Shown: positions 10,182 to 18,668 of the stretch, one piece after another | Layout of the letters: each line of letters starts with the position of its first letter | How positions within the stretch are numbered: position 1 is the first letter of the stretch | Source: Burkholderiaceae bacterium | Lineage (GTDB): Bacteria; Pseudomonadota; Gammaproteobacteria; Burkholderiales; Burkholderiaceae_C | Direction of reading: 5' to 3' | NCBI GenBank assembly: GCA_024235855.1 | Contig: JACKLN010000005.1 | Coordinates: forward strand, 186,001-250,000 | Length of the DNA stretch: 64,000 bases | The notes under the pieces: model-generated | What the model was told of the DNA's origin: nothing | What the model saw: only the letters and a program-made list of their open reading frames with translations | Databases searched by the model: none | Made by a program: the position numbers and the translations under genes

Positions 10182-12720
10182 TCACAGGTCCATCGGCTGG
10201 GTCTCGGTGGCACCACGCGCCGGCAGCAGGATGTGGAAGGCCGCGCCACCGTCGGCCAGGTTCTCCGCCCAGATGCGCCCGCCGTGTGCGGCCACGATGG
10301 TGCGGCAGATCGCCAGCCCGAGCCCCGTACCGCCCGAGCCGTCCTTGGTGCGCGACGACTGCGCGAACGCCTCGAAGATCGTCTCCACCTCGGCCTCCGG
10401 GATCCCGGGGCCACGGTCGCGCACCACGAGGTGCGGTTCGCCTGCGTCGTTGTAGTCGGCCAGCAGCGCGATGCGGGTGCCGGCCGGCGAGAACTTCATC
10501 GCGTTGGCGAGCACGTTGCGCATCACCTGCTGCAGGCGCAGCGGGTCCACCTTGGCCACCAGCGGGAACGCGGGCAGGCTCAGGTCCACCGCCTGGCTGC
10601 GTGCCTGAAGCAGCGGCTCGAGCTCGCGCAGCAACTCGTGCACCAGGCCTCGCAGGTCGGTGCGCTCCAGGTGGATGCTGCCCACGGCGCTCTCGATGCG
10701 GGCCACGTCCAGCAGGTTGTTCACCAGCTGCAGCATGCGCTGGCCGGCGGCATGGATGTCGCCGAACATCGCCGCCAGCTTCTCGTGTGCGCGGCCGCGG
10801 TGCACGCCCAGCTCGGAGAAGCCGATGATGGCCTGCAGCGGCGTGCGCAGCTCGTGGCTGACGTTGGCGATGAACTCCGACTTCGCGCGTGACGCCTCCT
10901 CGGCGGCGTCGCGCGCCTCGCGCGTGGTCCGTTCGGCACGGCGCAGGTCGGTCACGTCCACCAGCACCGACAGCACGCCGGCGGCGCCGGCATCGATGGG
11001 CACCAGCACCTTGCTGATCAGCACGTCGCGGACGCTGCCGTCGGCATGCACGACGCGGCTTTCGTAGCGCTGGGGGGTGCCGGTCTCGTGCAGCCGCCGG
11101 TCGTGGACGGCGTGCTCCGCGCGGTCTTCTGCCGTCAGGTGCCCGCCCACCTCGCGGCCCACCACCTGCTGGCGGGTGCGCCCGGTGTACGCCTCCCAGG
11201 CCCGGTTGACCCGGAGGTATCGCCGCTTGCCGTCGACCACCGACATCGGCAGGGGGCTGTGGTCCATCAGCAGTTCGTTGAACGCCAGCTGCGCCTTCAG
11301 CGAGGCCTCGGCCGCGACGAGTTCGGTGATCTCGGAGGCGCTGCCGACGAACCCCGCCAGCCAGCCGGTCGTCCTGCCACAGCGGCTGCACCACGAGGTC
11401 GAAGCTGCGCAGGCGGCCGGCCGGTCCTGCGCCATGGCGCCTGCAGCCGGCGGCGCGCCGCGCGGGCCGTCGGCGGCGAACAGGGCGCGCGCCTGCGGCC
11501 TGCGCTGCGGGCACCACCAGCGGCCACAGCGGCCGGCCGATGGCCTCGCTGACCGGCCGGCCCGTGTAGTCCTCCCAGAACGGGTTGACGAAGCGGATGC
11601 GGCCGTCGGCCCCGGTGCGGAAGATCAGCGCCCGCACGCTGCGCAGCGTGAGGTCGAAGGCGCGCTCCCCGCCGCGCGACCTCGCGCTGCGACTGGTCGC
11701 GCTCGGCCTGCGCGCGCGCGCGCGCCATCTGGCTGCGCCGGGCGACCAGGGTCAGCGCCGCCGATCAGCGCCGAACCCACGGCACCGGCGCCGATCAGGA
11801 ACCCCAAGCAGCCTGCGCCAGGTGCGAGTGCCGCCTGCCGGGCTGCTCTCGACGACGACCACCAGGGGCGGCGGTGGCCGACGCCCGAAACGCCGCGACC
11901 TGCGGGCCGGGCGCAGCCCTCGCCGGCCCAGCCAGACGGATTCCTGCGCGCCGGGCAGGAAGCGGGCGAACGGCGGCAGCGACGCCAGCACCGCGCCGAG
12001 GTCGTGTGGCACCTGCGCCGTGGCGGCCACCAGCCGCCGTCGAAGGAGAGCAGCGCCGCCGCGCTGCGGGATCGGCCAGCCGCCCCTGCTGCGTGGTCGC
12101 CAGCGCCTGCGGGTTGATCTGCGCCACCACCAGCAGCGCGCGGCCGTCCCTGGTGGTCGCCGTGTGCAGCATCGGCAGGAAGCGTGAGGCCCGCGGCGCC
12201 GTGTCGCTGCCGGCGTCGAGCAGGCTGCGGCCGCGCACCTGCACCGCCAGCCCCAGGCGCGCCGCCCCGCCGCCGGCCAGGGCCCGAAGGCGTCCGGCGC
12301 GACACGCGGCGCCCGACCTCGGCAGGGTCGGTGCTGGCCAGCACCCGGCCGCTGTCGTCGATCACGGCCACACCACGCAGCCAGGGCAGGTTCAGCGCCA
12401 TCTGCGCCAGGCTGCCGCGCAGCATCTCCGGCGAATCCGGCGCGAGGCCGGTTTCCAGGCCTTGCACCAGCGACCCGAGCGCCAATGCCGTGGCGTCGAC
12501 GTCGCGCGTCACGTCCTCGGCGAAGACGCGGGCGAACAGCACCGCGCGCGACTCGGCGTCGGACAGCAGCGACTCGCCGGTACGCCACCAGCGCCGCGGC
12601 CCGCGATCGCCACCCACAGCACCACCAACAGGGCCAGCCCCCACCCAGAACCGACGACGCCGAACCGGCGCCCCTGCAGCCCACGGGCCGGTCGACCTCG
12701 GCGAGCGGGAGCGTCGGCAC
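10182..12720 (-). pseudogene. PAS-domain sensor histidine kinase, multiply frameshifted
   Basis: The 3' part (10182 to about 11360) is a clean frame with a PAS domain (MDHSPLPMSVVDGKRRYLRVN), HisKA with SHELRTPL, and HATPase motifs NAMKFS, DRGPGIP and GTGLGL. Upstream, kinase-like coding continues only by hopping frames: FVNPFWEDYTGRP (another PAS), GFLIGAGAVGSALIG (second membrane helix), VPHDLGAVLASLPPFARF, TRDGRALLVVAQINP, VFAEDVTRDVDATALALGS and an N-terminal helix near 12650. I count at least eight frame changes between about 11340 and 12700 and no matching build-up of stop codons. The intact form would be about 840 residues: helix, periplasmic sensor, helix, two PAS, kinase. It follows the solute-binding gene by a few bases. 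Real decay or assembly indels cannot be told apart from sequence alone. Confidence 0.75.
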
Positions 12721-12724
12721 GGGG

Positions 12725-13528
12725 CTACTGCAGGCGCACGATGGGTTTGAGACCGTGCCTGGCGGCCGCGGCCTCCAGGCGGCCGTCCTTCTGGATGCGC
12801 GCCACGAAGTCGTCGACCGCCTGCCACCATGCGTCGTCACCCGGTTTCACCGCATGGGCGTAGGGCAGGACATGGAACGGCCGGGACGGCGCGAGCAGCC
12901 GCGCCCAGTCGGCGTTGTCCAGCAACCGACGGCTGTAGGGGTAGTCGGTCATGAAGACGTCGACGCGACCGGACTCCAGTTCACGCTCTCGCGTCGCCGG
13001 CGGTGCCACGCGCACCAGCGTGGCCTGCTTCAACGCGGCCGCCATCACCGGTTCCATGAACGTGCCCGCCTGCACCGCCACCTGGACGCCAGGACGGTCG
13101 ATGTCCTCCCAGCGCTGCACCACGCGGTTGGCCACGGTGGTCACGGCGTAGATGTCGCTCGCCAGGTAGGGCCGCGCGAAGCGCAGCTTCTCGGCGCGGG
13201 AAGGCAGCATGGCCACGCCGAACATGGCCACGTCGCAGCGGTCCTCCAGCACGTCCGCGATCAGCGTGACGAAGGACGAATCCACGTGGGTCAGGCGCAC
13301 GCCCAGATCGGCCGCGAAGGCGGCGGACAGGTCGACGTCGAGCCCGCGCAGCGCGCCGGTGCGCGCATCGCGCAGCGAGATGCCGTAGTACTGGGGCCAG
13401 ATGCACACGCGCAGCTCGCCACGGGCCTTCACGCGGTCGGCCACCGCGCCGGCGTGGGCCGGAGGTGCCACCAGAAGGCAGGAGAGGCCCAGCAGGGCGG
13501 TCGAGGCGAGCAAGGCGAGACGGTTCAT
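12725..13528 (-). CDS. Periplasmic solute-binding protein (PBPb type) linked to a sensor kinase
   Basis: A 267-residue type-2 periplasmic binding protein. The signal peptide (1-26) ends at AHAG. The ligand-binding fold shows VKARGELRVCIWPQYYGISLRD, GLDVDLSAAFAADLGVRLT and DVAMFGVAMLPSRAEKLRFA. No ABC permease or ATPase is adjacent. The next gene downstream, 4 bases away, is the frameshifted sensor kinase, so it probably presents a ligand to that kinase or reflects a former transport role. It lies 23 bases after the HD-GYP gene on the same strand. The ligand is unknown; amino acids are common for this fold. Confidence 0.82.
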   Translation of the reverse strand: MNRLALLASTALLGLSCLLVAPPAHAGAVADRVKARGELRVCIWPQYYGISLRDARTGALRGLDVDLSAAFAADLGVRLTHVDSSFVTLIADVLEDRCDVAMFGVAMLPSRAEKLRFARPYLASDIYAVTTVANRVVQRWEDIDRPGVQVAVQAGTFMEPVMAAALKQATLVRVAPPATRERELESGRVDVFMTDYPYSRRLLDNADWARLLAPSRPFHVLPYAHAVKPGDDAWWQAVDDFVARIQKDGRLEAAAARHGLKPIVRLQ

Positions 13529-13551
13529 CGCTTGAAGGGCCGGGCGTGGCG

Positions 13552-14388
13552 TCAGAACAGATAGATGGGGGAGCCGGCATCGCACAGATCGTTCAGATCC
13601 ATGTGTTCCCGGTTCACCAGATCACGCAGCGAGATCATTTCCGCGGCGTGGGCGATGAAGGTGTCGACGACCCGCGGGTCGAAGGCGCGACCGCGCTCGC
13701 TGCGCAGCATGGCCAGGGCACGCTCGTTGTCGAAGGCCGGGCGGTAGCAGCGGTCCATCGTCAGCGCGTCGAAGAAGTCGACCACGGCCACGATGCGCCC
13801 GGACAGCGGGATCGCCTCGCCGGCCAGGCGGCTCGGGTAGCCGCGGCCGTCCCAGCGCTCGTGGTGCGTCAGCGCCACCTCGGCCGCCAGCTGGAACAGC
13901 GGGATGCGCGAGCGGCCGAGGATCTCGGCGCCCATCTCGGGGTGCCGGTTCATCTCCGCGCGTTCCTCGGGAGTGAAGGCGCCGGGCTTCTTGAGCACGG
14001 CGTCGCGGATGCCGATCTTGCCCACGTCGTGCATCGGCGCGGCCTGCCGCAGCAGATGGGCCCATGCCGGTGTCTGGTCCAGTCGCAGCGCCAGGGCCCC
14101 GGCCAGGAAGCCCATGCGCACGATGTGCACGCCCGTGTCGTCGTCGCGGTACTCCGCCGCACGGGACAGTCGCAGCAGTGCGTCGCGGTGCGCGCTGGCC
14201 ACCTCCGCCAGGGCTTCGTTGCGCTCGCGGTACATGCGGCCGAAGTCGGCCACCAGGCGTTCCATCTGCGCCGTGGCCGCCGGCTCGAACGCATGATCGA
14301 GCAGCGCCGGCGCGCACGCGGGTTCCGCTGCGCTCGCGGGTGTGGTCGACGGGACGGCAGGGTTGACGGCGATGGCCATGCCGCGCAT
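13552..14388 (-). CDS. HD-GYP domain c-di-GMP phosphodiesterase
   Basis: A 278-residue soluble protein. An N-terminal segment (about 1-70) with a predicted helix (MERLVADFGRMYRERNEALAE) precedes the HD-GYP domain, which has HDVGKIG near 119 and HHERWDGRGYP near 173, both intact. This domain hydrolyses c-di-GMP to pGpG or GMP. Unlike the common response-regulator type it has no receiver. ATG 14388 and ATG 14379 are both plausible starts; neither has a strong ribosome-binding site. It is first in a likely three-gene unit with the binding protein and kinase, and diverges from the HTH-receiver gene across an AT-rich gap. Confidence 0.87.
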   Translation of the reverse strand: MRGMAIAVNPAVPSTTPASAAEPACAPALLDHAFEPAATAQMERLVADFGRMYRERNEALAEVASAHRDALLRLSRAAEYRDDDTGVHIVRMGFLAGALALRLDQTPAWAHLLRQAAPMHDVGKIGIRDAVLKKPGAFTPEERAEMNRHPEMGAEILGRSRIPLFQLAAEVALTHHERWDGRGYPSRLAGEAIPLSGRIVAVVDFFDALTMDRCYRPAFDNERALAMLRSERGRAFDPRVVDTFIAHAAEMISLRDLVNREHMDLNDLCDAGSPIYLF

Positions 14389-14400
14389 TCTGGTGCAAAA

Positions 14401-14412
14401 TGATAGTTATCA
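14401..14412. promoter_or_regulatory. AT-rich divergent promoter region with inverted repeat
   Basis: TGATA-GT-TATCA is a 5+5 inverted repeat in a 72-base gap that is much more AT-rich than its surroundings. It sits between the divergent HD-GYP and HTH-receiver genes, so it could be the operator for the HTH protein. This is inference from position. Confidence 0.35.
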
Positions 14413-14460
14413 GTTTAATCGTTTCCAGGGTACCCACGGGGAACCGGCAGAATTGCACGC

Positions 14461-15075
14461 ATGAGTGCCTCCGACCGCGACGATTGTTCGACCCTGGACG
14501 TGGCGCGCCGCCTGGGCATGGCGGTGCGCTCGGTCCAGCTGATGGTGGACCGGGGTGAACTCGAGGCCTGGAAGACGCCCGGTGGTCACCGGCGCATCTC
14601 GCGTGCGTCGGTGGACCGCTGGCTCGCGGCGCGGCAGGGCGGCGGCGCCGCGCCAGCGGCCGCGCCCGCGCCGACGCGGGCGACGCGACGGCCCCAGGTG
14701 CTGCTGATCGAGGACTCGCGCCACTACCAGAACCTGGTGGGCCTGCTGATCCGCCAGCACCGGCCGGACGTGGAACTGCACATCGCCGACGACGGCATCG
14801 CCGGCCTGGCCATGGCCGGGCGCCTGCAGCCCGACGTGCTGCTGGTGGACATCCTGCTGCCGGGCATCGACGGCGCCACGCTGATCACCAGCCTGCGCTC
14901 GCACCCGGCCTTCGAGCGCAGCCGGCTGATCGTCGTCACCTCGCTGGACGAGGACCAGCGCGGCCCCTACGCCTTTGCGCTGGCGGGCGTACCCGTGGTG
15001 CACAAGCCGCAGCTGGTGGCGGAACTGCCGGCCCGGCTGGCCGAGGCCTTGCCAGCGCCGGCAGCGACGGCATGA
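14461..15075 (+). CDS. Excisionase/MerR-like HTH domain fused to a response-regulator receiver
   Basis: A 204-residue protein with reversed order for a response regulator. DNA binding comes first (about 8-58: LDVARRLGMAVRSVQLMVDRGELEAWKTPGGHRRI, the helix-turn-helix plus wing of the excisionase/MerR family). After an Ala/Pro linker comes a receiver (about 78-195) with acidic pocket EDS, probable phospho-Asp in LLVDILLPG, and VVTS. Phosphorylation of the receiver would be expected to alter DNA binding. The stop overlaps the next start (ATGA at 15072-15075), so it is translationally coupled to the receiver-HPt protein. Confidence 0.85.
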   Translation: MSASDRDDCSTLDVARRLGMAVRSVQLMVDRGELEAWKTPGGHRRISRASVDRWLAARQGGGAAPAAAPAPTRATRRPQVLLIEDSRHYQNLVGLLIRQHRPDVELHIADDGIAGLAMAGRLQPDVLLVDILLPGIDGATLITSLRSHPAFERSRLIVVTSLDEDQRGPYAFALAGVPVVHKPQLVAELPARLAEALPAPAATA

Positions 15076-15833
15076 ACCCGACGGCCCGCCCGCGGGTGCT
15101 GCTGGTCGACGACGACGCCGCCATCCGGCGCCTGGTGGACCTGGCACTCGAGGATCTGGATGTCGAGCTCGTGTGCTGTGCCGACGGCCGCGAGGCCCTG
15201 GCAGCGCTGCGCCAGGGCCCGGCGCGGCTGGTGATCACCGACCTGATGATGCCGGGCATCAGCGGCTATGCGCTGCTGCAGCAGCTGGCCGACGACCCGG
15301 CGCTGCGCGGTGGTGCCCGGCTGGCGGTGTTCAGCGCCGGCCTGAACGCCCAGGCCAAGGAGCGGCTGGCGGGCCTGCCGGTGTGGCGGCTGATCGACAA
15401 GCCGACGTCGGTGATCGCACTGGCCGACATCGTCGAGGCGGCCTTGCAGCGCGACGCCGTCGAGCCGGCCCAGGCCGACGCACCACCACGCGACGCCGCC
15501 ACGGCTGCCGACAGCGCCGCGGCGGCGATCGCCGCCCACTTCGGCGGAGATGCCGCGCTCTACCGCGCGTTCCTGGCCAGTTGCCTGCAGCAGTTCCCCG
15601 ACGACCTGCGCCAGGGCGACGCCGCGGTGGCCGCCGCCGATGCACCGGCCCTGCGACGGGTGGCGCACAGCCTGAAGTCGGTGCTGCTGCTGCTCGGCGA
15701 GGCCGAGGCCTCCGACGCGGCGCGTCGGCTGGAACACGCTGCCGAAGCTGCGGACTGGGGCGCCTGCCACGGGCCCTGGCAGGCGCTGGCCGCGACCCTG
15801 CGCTGCATGATCGGCGACACGCCGGCGGCCTGA
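15072..15833 (+). CDS. Receiver-HPt phosphotransfer protein
   Basis: A 253-residue protein with an N-terminal receiver (about 8-125; VDDDAAIRR, LVITDLMMPG with the phospho-Asp, FSAG, IDKP) and a C-terminal HPt domain (about 145-250) with the transfer His near 199 in RRVAHSLKSVL. Such proteins relay phosphate from a hybrid kinase to a final regulator. Coupling to the HTH-receiver gene suggests that protein is a relay partner. No intact hybrid kinase is adjacent; the frameshifted kinase 2 kb away is one candidate input. Confidence 0.85.
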   Translation: MNPTARPRVLLVDDDAAIRRLVDLALEDLDVELVCCADGREALAALRQGPARLVITDLMMPGISGYALLQQLADDPALRGGARLAVFSAGLNAQAKERLAGLPVWRLIDKPTSVIALADIVEAALQRDAVEPAQADAPPRDAATAADSAAAAIAAHFGGDAALYRAFLASCLQQFPDDLRQGDAAVAAADAPALRRVAHSLKSVLLLLGEAEASDAARRLEHAAEAADWGACHGPWQALAATLRCMIGDTPAA

Positions 15834-15855
15834 CCCTTCGCCCCGCGGGGCGCGG

Positions 15856-18168
15856 TCAGCCGTGCAGCGCCCGCCAGACGGTCTCGCCCGTCAGCGGCAT
15901 CTGCATGCGCTCGGCCGCTTCGCCGCGGCCGGCGCGGCGCAAGGCATCCACCACGGCGTTGACCACCGCCGGCGTGGCACCGATGGTGCCCAGCTCGCCC
16001 ACGCCCTTGGCGCCCAGCACGTTGGTCGTGCACGGGATCGAGGTGTCGAAGGCCGTCTTGAAGCCCAGGAAGCCGTCGGCCCGCGGCAGCGCGTAGTCCA
16101 TGAAGCTGGCGCTGAGCTGCTGGCCGCTGTGTTCGTCGTAGACCACCGCCTCGCACAGCGCCTGGCCAATGCCCTGCACCGCGCCACCCTCGATCTGCCC
16201 CTGCACGATCTGCGGGCTGACCACGCGGCCGATGTCGTTGACCGAGGCATAAGCCACCAGCTGCACCTCGCCGGTGGCCGGGTCGACCTCGACCTCGCAG
16301 ACGTGGCAGCCGTTGGGCCAGCTGGGGGCGCCCGCAGTGGCGCCCTCCTCCACCGCGAAGCCCTCCGGCCCCTGGCGCGCGGCCAGCTCGAACAGGCCGA
16401 TGCCCAGGTCGGTGCCGGCCACGGTGTAGCGGCCTGCGGCGTATTCGATGTCCGCGGCCGGGGCCTCCAGCGCCTCGGCGGCGAGGTCCTTGCCGCGTTC
16501 CACGCTCTTCTTCGCCGCCACGTGCACGGCACCGCCGCCGGTGAACAGGCTGCGGCTGCCGGCGCTGCCGAAGCCGTTGGCGCGGTCGGTGTCGCCCATC
16601 AGCACGCGGATGCGCTCGATGGGCACACCGAAGGTGTCCACCGCCAGCTGCGCGTAGCTGGTGGCGATGCCCTGGCCCATCGGCATCGTCGCGGCGATCA
16701 GCTCGATGAAGCCGTCGGCGGTCACGCGCACGGTGGCCTGCTCGACCAGCGCATTGCCGCCGGTCCATTCCAGGAAGGTGGCGATGCCGCGGCCGCGCAG
16801 CCTGCCGGCGGCCCGGGACGCTGCCGCGCGGGCCTCGAAGCCGGCCCAGTCCGACAACTCGAGACCCTGGTCGAGGATCTGCTCGAACTGCCCGACGTCG
16901 TAGACCTGCGCCATCGGGTTGGTGTAGGGCATCTGCTCCGGGCGGATCATGTTGCGCCGGCGGATCTCCGCCGGGTCCAGGCCCAGCTTGGCGGCAGCGG
17001 CATCCATCAGCCGCTCCGTGGTGTAGATGGCCTCGGGACGACCGGCACCCCGGTAGGCGCCGGTGGCGCCCGTGTTCGTCAGCACCGTGGTGATGTGCAG
17101 GTCGATCAGCGGGATGTCGTAGATGCTGGTCGTCACCCAGGGGCCGATCAGCAGCGCGATCAGCGCGCCGGTGGTGGTGGCGCTGGCGCCGATGTTGGCG
17201 ATGGTGCGGGTGCGCAGCGCCAGCACCTTGCCGTGGGCGTCCAGCGCCAGCTCGGCGTCGGTGACGAGGTCACGGCCGTGCACCGCGTGCAGGAAGTCCT
17301 CCAGCCGCGTGGCCTGCCACTTGACGGGCCGGCCCAGCGCACGCGCGGCAAAGCCCAGCGCGATGTCCTCCGGGTAGATGCCGGTCTTCATGCCGAAGCC
17401 GCCGCCGACGTCGCCGACGACGACGTGGATGTCCTCGGGCTTCAGGCCCAGCGCGTCGGCCAGGCCACCGCGCACGGCGCTGGGCATCTGGCTTGACAGG
17501 CGCACCTGCAGGCGGCCGTCGGCCATCCAGGCCAGCACGCTGCGCGGCTCCATCGGGCTGGGCGCCAGACGCTGGTTGACGATGTGCAGCTTCACCGTGT
17601 GCGCCGCCGCGGCAAAGGCCGCGGCCACTTCCTCGGGCTTGCCGTGGCGCGCCTCGCCGCTGATGTTGTCGGGCAGGCCGTCCCAGACACGGGGCGCATC
17701 GGGCTGCAGCGCCAGCACCGGGTCGGTGACGGCGGGCAGCGGGTCGTACTCGATGGCCAGGGCATCGGCCGCGGCCTGGGCGGCGTCGCGCGTGGCGCCG
17801 ATCACCAGCGCCACCGGCTCGCCGACGCAGCGCACCACCTCGTGCGCCAGCGCCCGCCGCGGCGCGGCAGCCATCGGCACACCGTCCGGCCGCTTGAAGG
17901 CCGGCGCCAGCGGGATGGGCTTGACGCCGGCCGCTTCCAGTTCCGCACCGGTGTGCACCGCGAGCACACCGGGCATGGCGCGCGCACCGTCGACGTCGAT
18001 GGACACGATGCGCGCGTGCGCGTGCGGCGAACGCACGAAGACGGCGTAGGTGCTGCCCGCGGGCGTGACGTCGTCGGTGAACTGGCCGCGGCCGCGCACC
18101 AGGGTCGGGTCCTCGATGCGGCGGACCGTGTGGCCGCTGCCGAAGCGCAGCGCGTCGGGGGCGTTCAC
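15856..18168 (-). CDS. CoxL-like molybdenum hydroxylase large subunit (form II)
   Basis: A 770-residue member of the xanthine oxidase/aerobic CO dehydrogenase family that binds molybdopterin cytosine dinucleotide. Cofactor loops include VGDVGGGFGMK and the C-terminal KGVGELGTIG with the catalytic Glu. The active-site loop reads AYRGAGR, the form II signature, not the AYRCSFR of true CO dehydrogenases, so CO is not the assured substrate. The start is GTG 18168, which overlaps the small-subunit stop (GTGA); the frame remains open upstream but is non-coding there. The usual FAD-binding medium subunit is not beside it. Confidence 0.9.
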   Translation of the reverse strand: MNAPDALRFGSGHTVRRIEDPTLVRGRGQFTDDVTPAGSTYAVFVRSPHAHARIVSIDVDGARAMPGVLAVHTGAELEAAGVKPIPLAPAFKRPDGVPMAAAPRRALAHEVVRCVGEPVALVIGATRDAAQAAADALAIEYDPLPAVTDPVLALQPDAPRVWDGLPDNISGEARHGKPEEVAAAFAAAAHTVKLHIVNQRLAPSPMEPRSVLAWMADGRLQVRLSSQMPSAVRGGLADALGLKPEDIHVVVGDVGGGFGMKTGIYPEDIALGFAARALGRPVKWQATRLEDFLHAVHGRDLVTDAELALDAHGKVLALRTRTIANIGASATTTGALIALLIGPWVTTSIYDIPLIDLHITTVLTNTGATGAYRGAGRPEAIYTTERLMDAAAAKLGLDPAEIRRRNMIRPEQMPYTNPMAQVYDVGQFEQILDQGLELSDWAGFEARAAASRAAGRLRGRGIATFLEWTGGNALVEQATVRVTADGFIELIAATMPMGQGIATSYAQLAVDTFGVPIERIRVLMGDTDRANGFGSAGSRSLFTGGGAVHVAAKKSVERGKDLAAEALEAPAADIEYAAGRYTVAGTDLGIGLFELAARQGPEGFAVEEGATAGAPSWPNGCHVCEVEVDPATGEVQLVAYASVNDIGRVVSPQIVQGQIEGGAVQGIGQALCEAVVYDEHSGQQLSASFMDYALPRADGFLGFKTAFDTSIPCTTNVLGAKGVGELGTIGATPAVVNAVVDALRRAGRGEAAERMQMPLTGETVWRALHG

Positions 18169-18659
18169 TTCGCACCTCCTGCCATGGTGGTGGCCGCCTG
18201 CTTCACCGCGGCCACGATGTTGACGTAGCCGGTGCAGCGGCACAGGTTGCCTTCCAGCGCGTGCTGGATCTGGGCATCGGTGGGCTGCGGGTTCTCGGCC
18301 AGCAGCGCGCAGGCGCTCATCACCATGCCGGGTGTGCAGAAGCCGCACTGCAGGCCGTGGCAGGCGCTGAAGGCGTCCTGCAGCGGGTGCAGCGGGGCGT
18401 CGGGCGCCGACAGGCCCTCGATGGTGGTCACCGCGCGGCCGGCGGCCTGCACCGCCAGCACGCTGCAGCTCTTCACGGCCTGGCCGTCGAGCAGCACGGT
18501 GCAGGCGCCGCACTGGCTGGTGTCGCAGCCCACGTGCGTGCCGGTCAGGCCCAGCGGCCCGCGCAGCAGTTCGACGAGCAACTGCCGCGGCTCGGCGTCC
18601 AGGGTGTGCGCACGGCCGTTGACCGTGAGCGTGATCGAGGTGGTGGGGCTTGTCTCCAT
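18165..18659 (-). CDS. CoxS-like 2Fe-2S small subunit of molybdenum hydroxylase
   Basis: A 164-residue protein with two [2Fe-2S] clusters: a plant-ferredoxin type with Cys45, 50, 53 and 65 (CDTSQCGAC) and a helical one with Cys105, 108, 140 and 142 (QCGFCTPG, CRCTGY). It passes electrons from the molybdenum site of the downstream large subunit to an acceptor. Order S then L without an intervening or following M gene is unusual for form II operons. It begins 9 bases after the stop of the DinB/FGE gene, suggesting one transcript for all three. Confidence 0.92.
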   Translation of the reverse strand: METSPTTSITLTVNGRAHTLDAEPRQLLVELLRGPLGLTGTHVGCDTSQCGACTVLLDGQAVKSCSVLAVQAAGRAVTTIEGLSAPDAPLHPLQDAFSACHGLQCGFCTPGMVMSACALLAENPQPTDAQIQHALEGNLCRCTGYVNIVAAVKQAATTMAGGAK

Positions 18660-18668
18660 GGTTCCATC

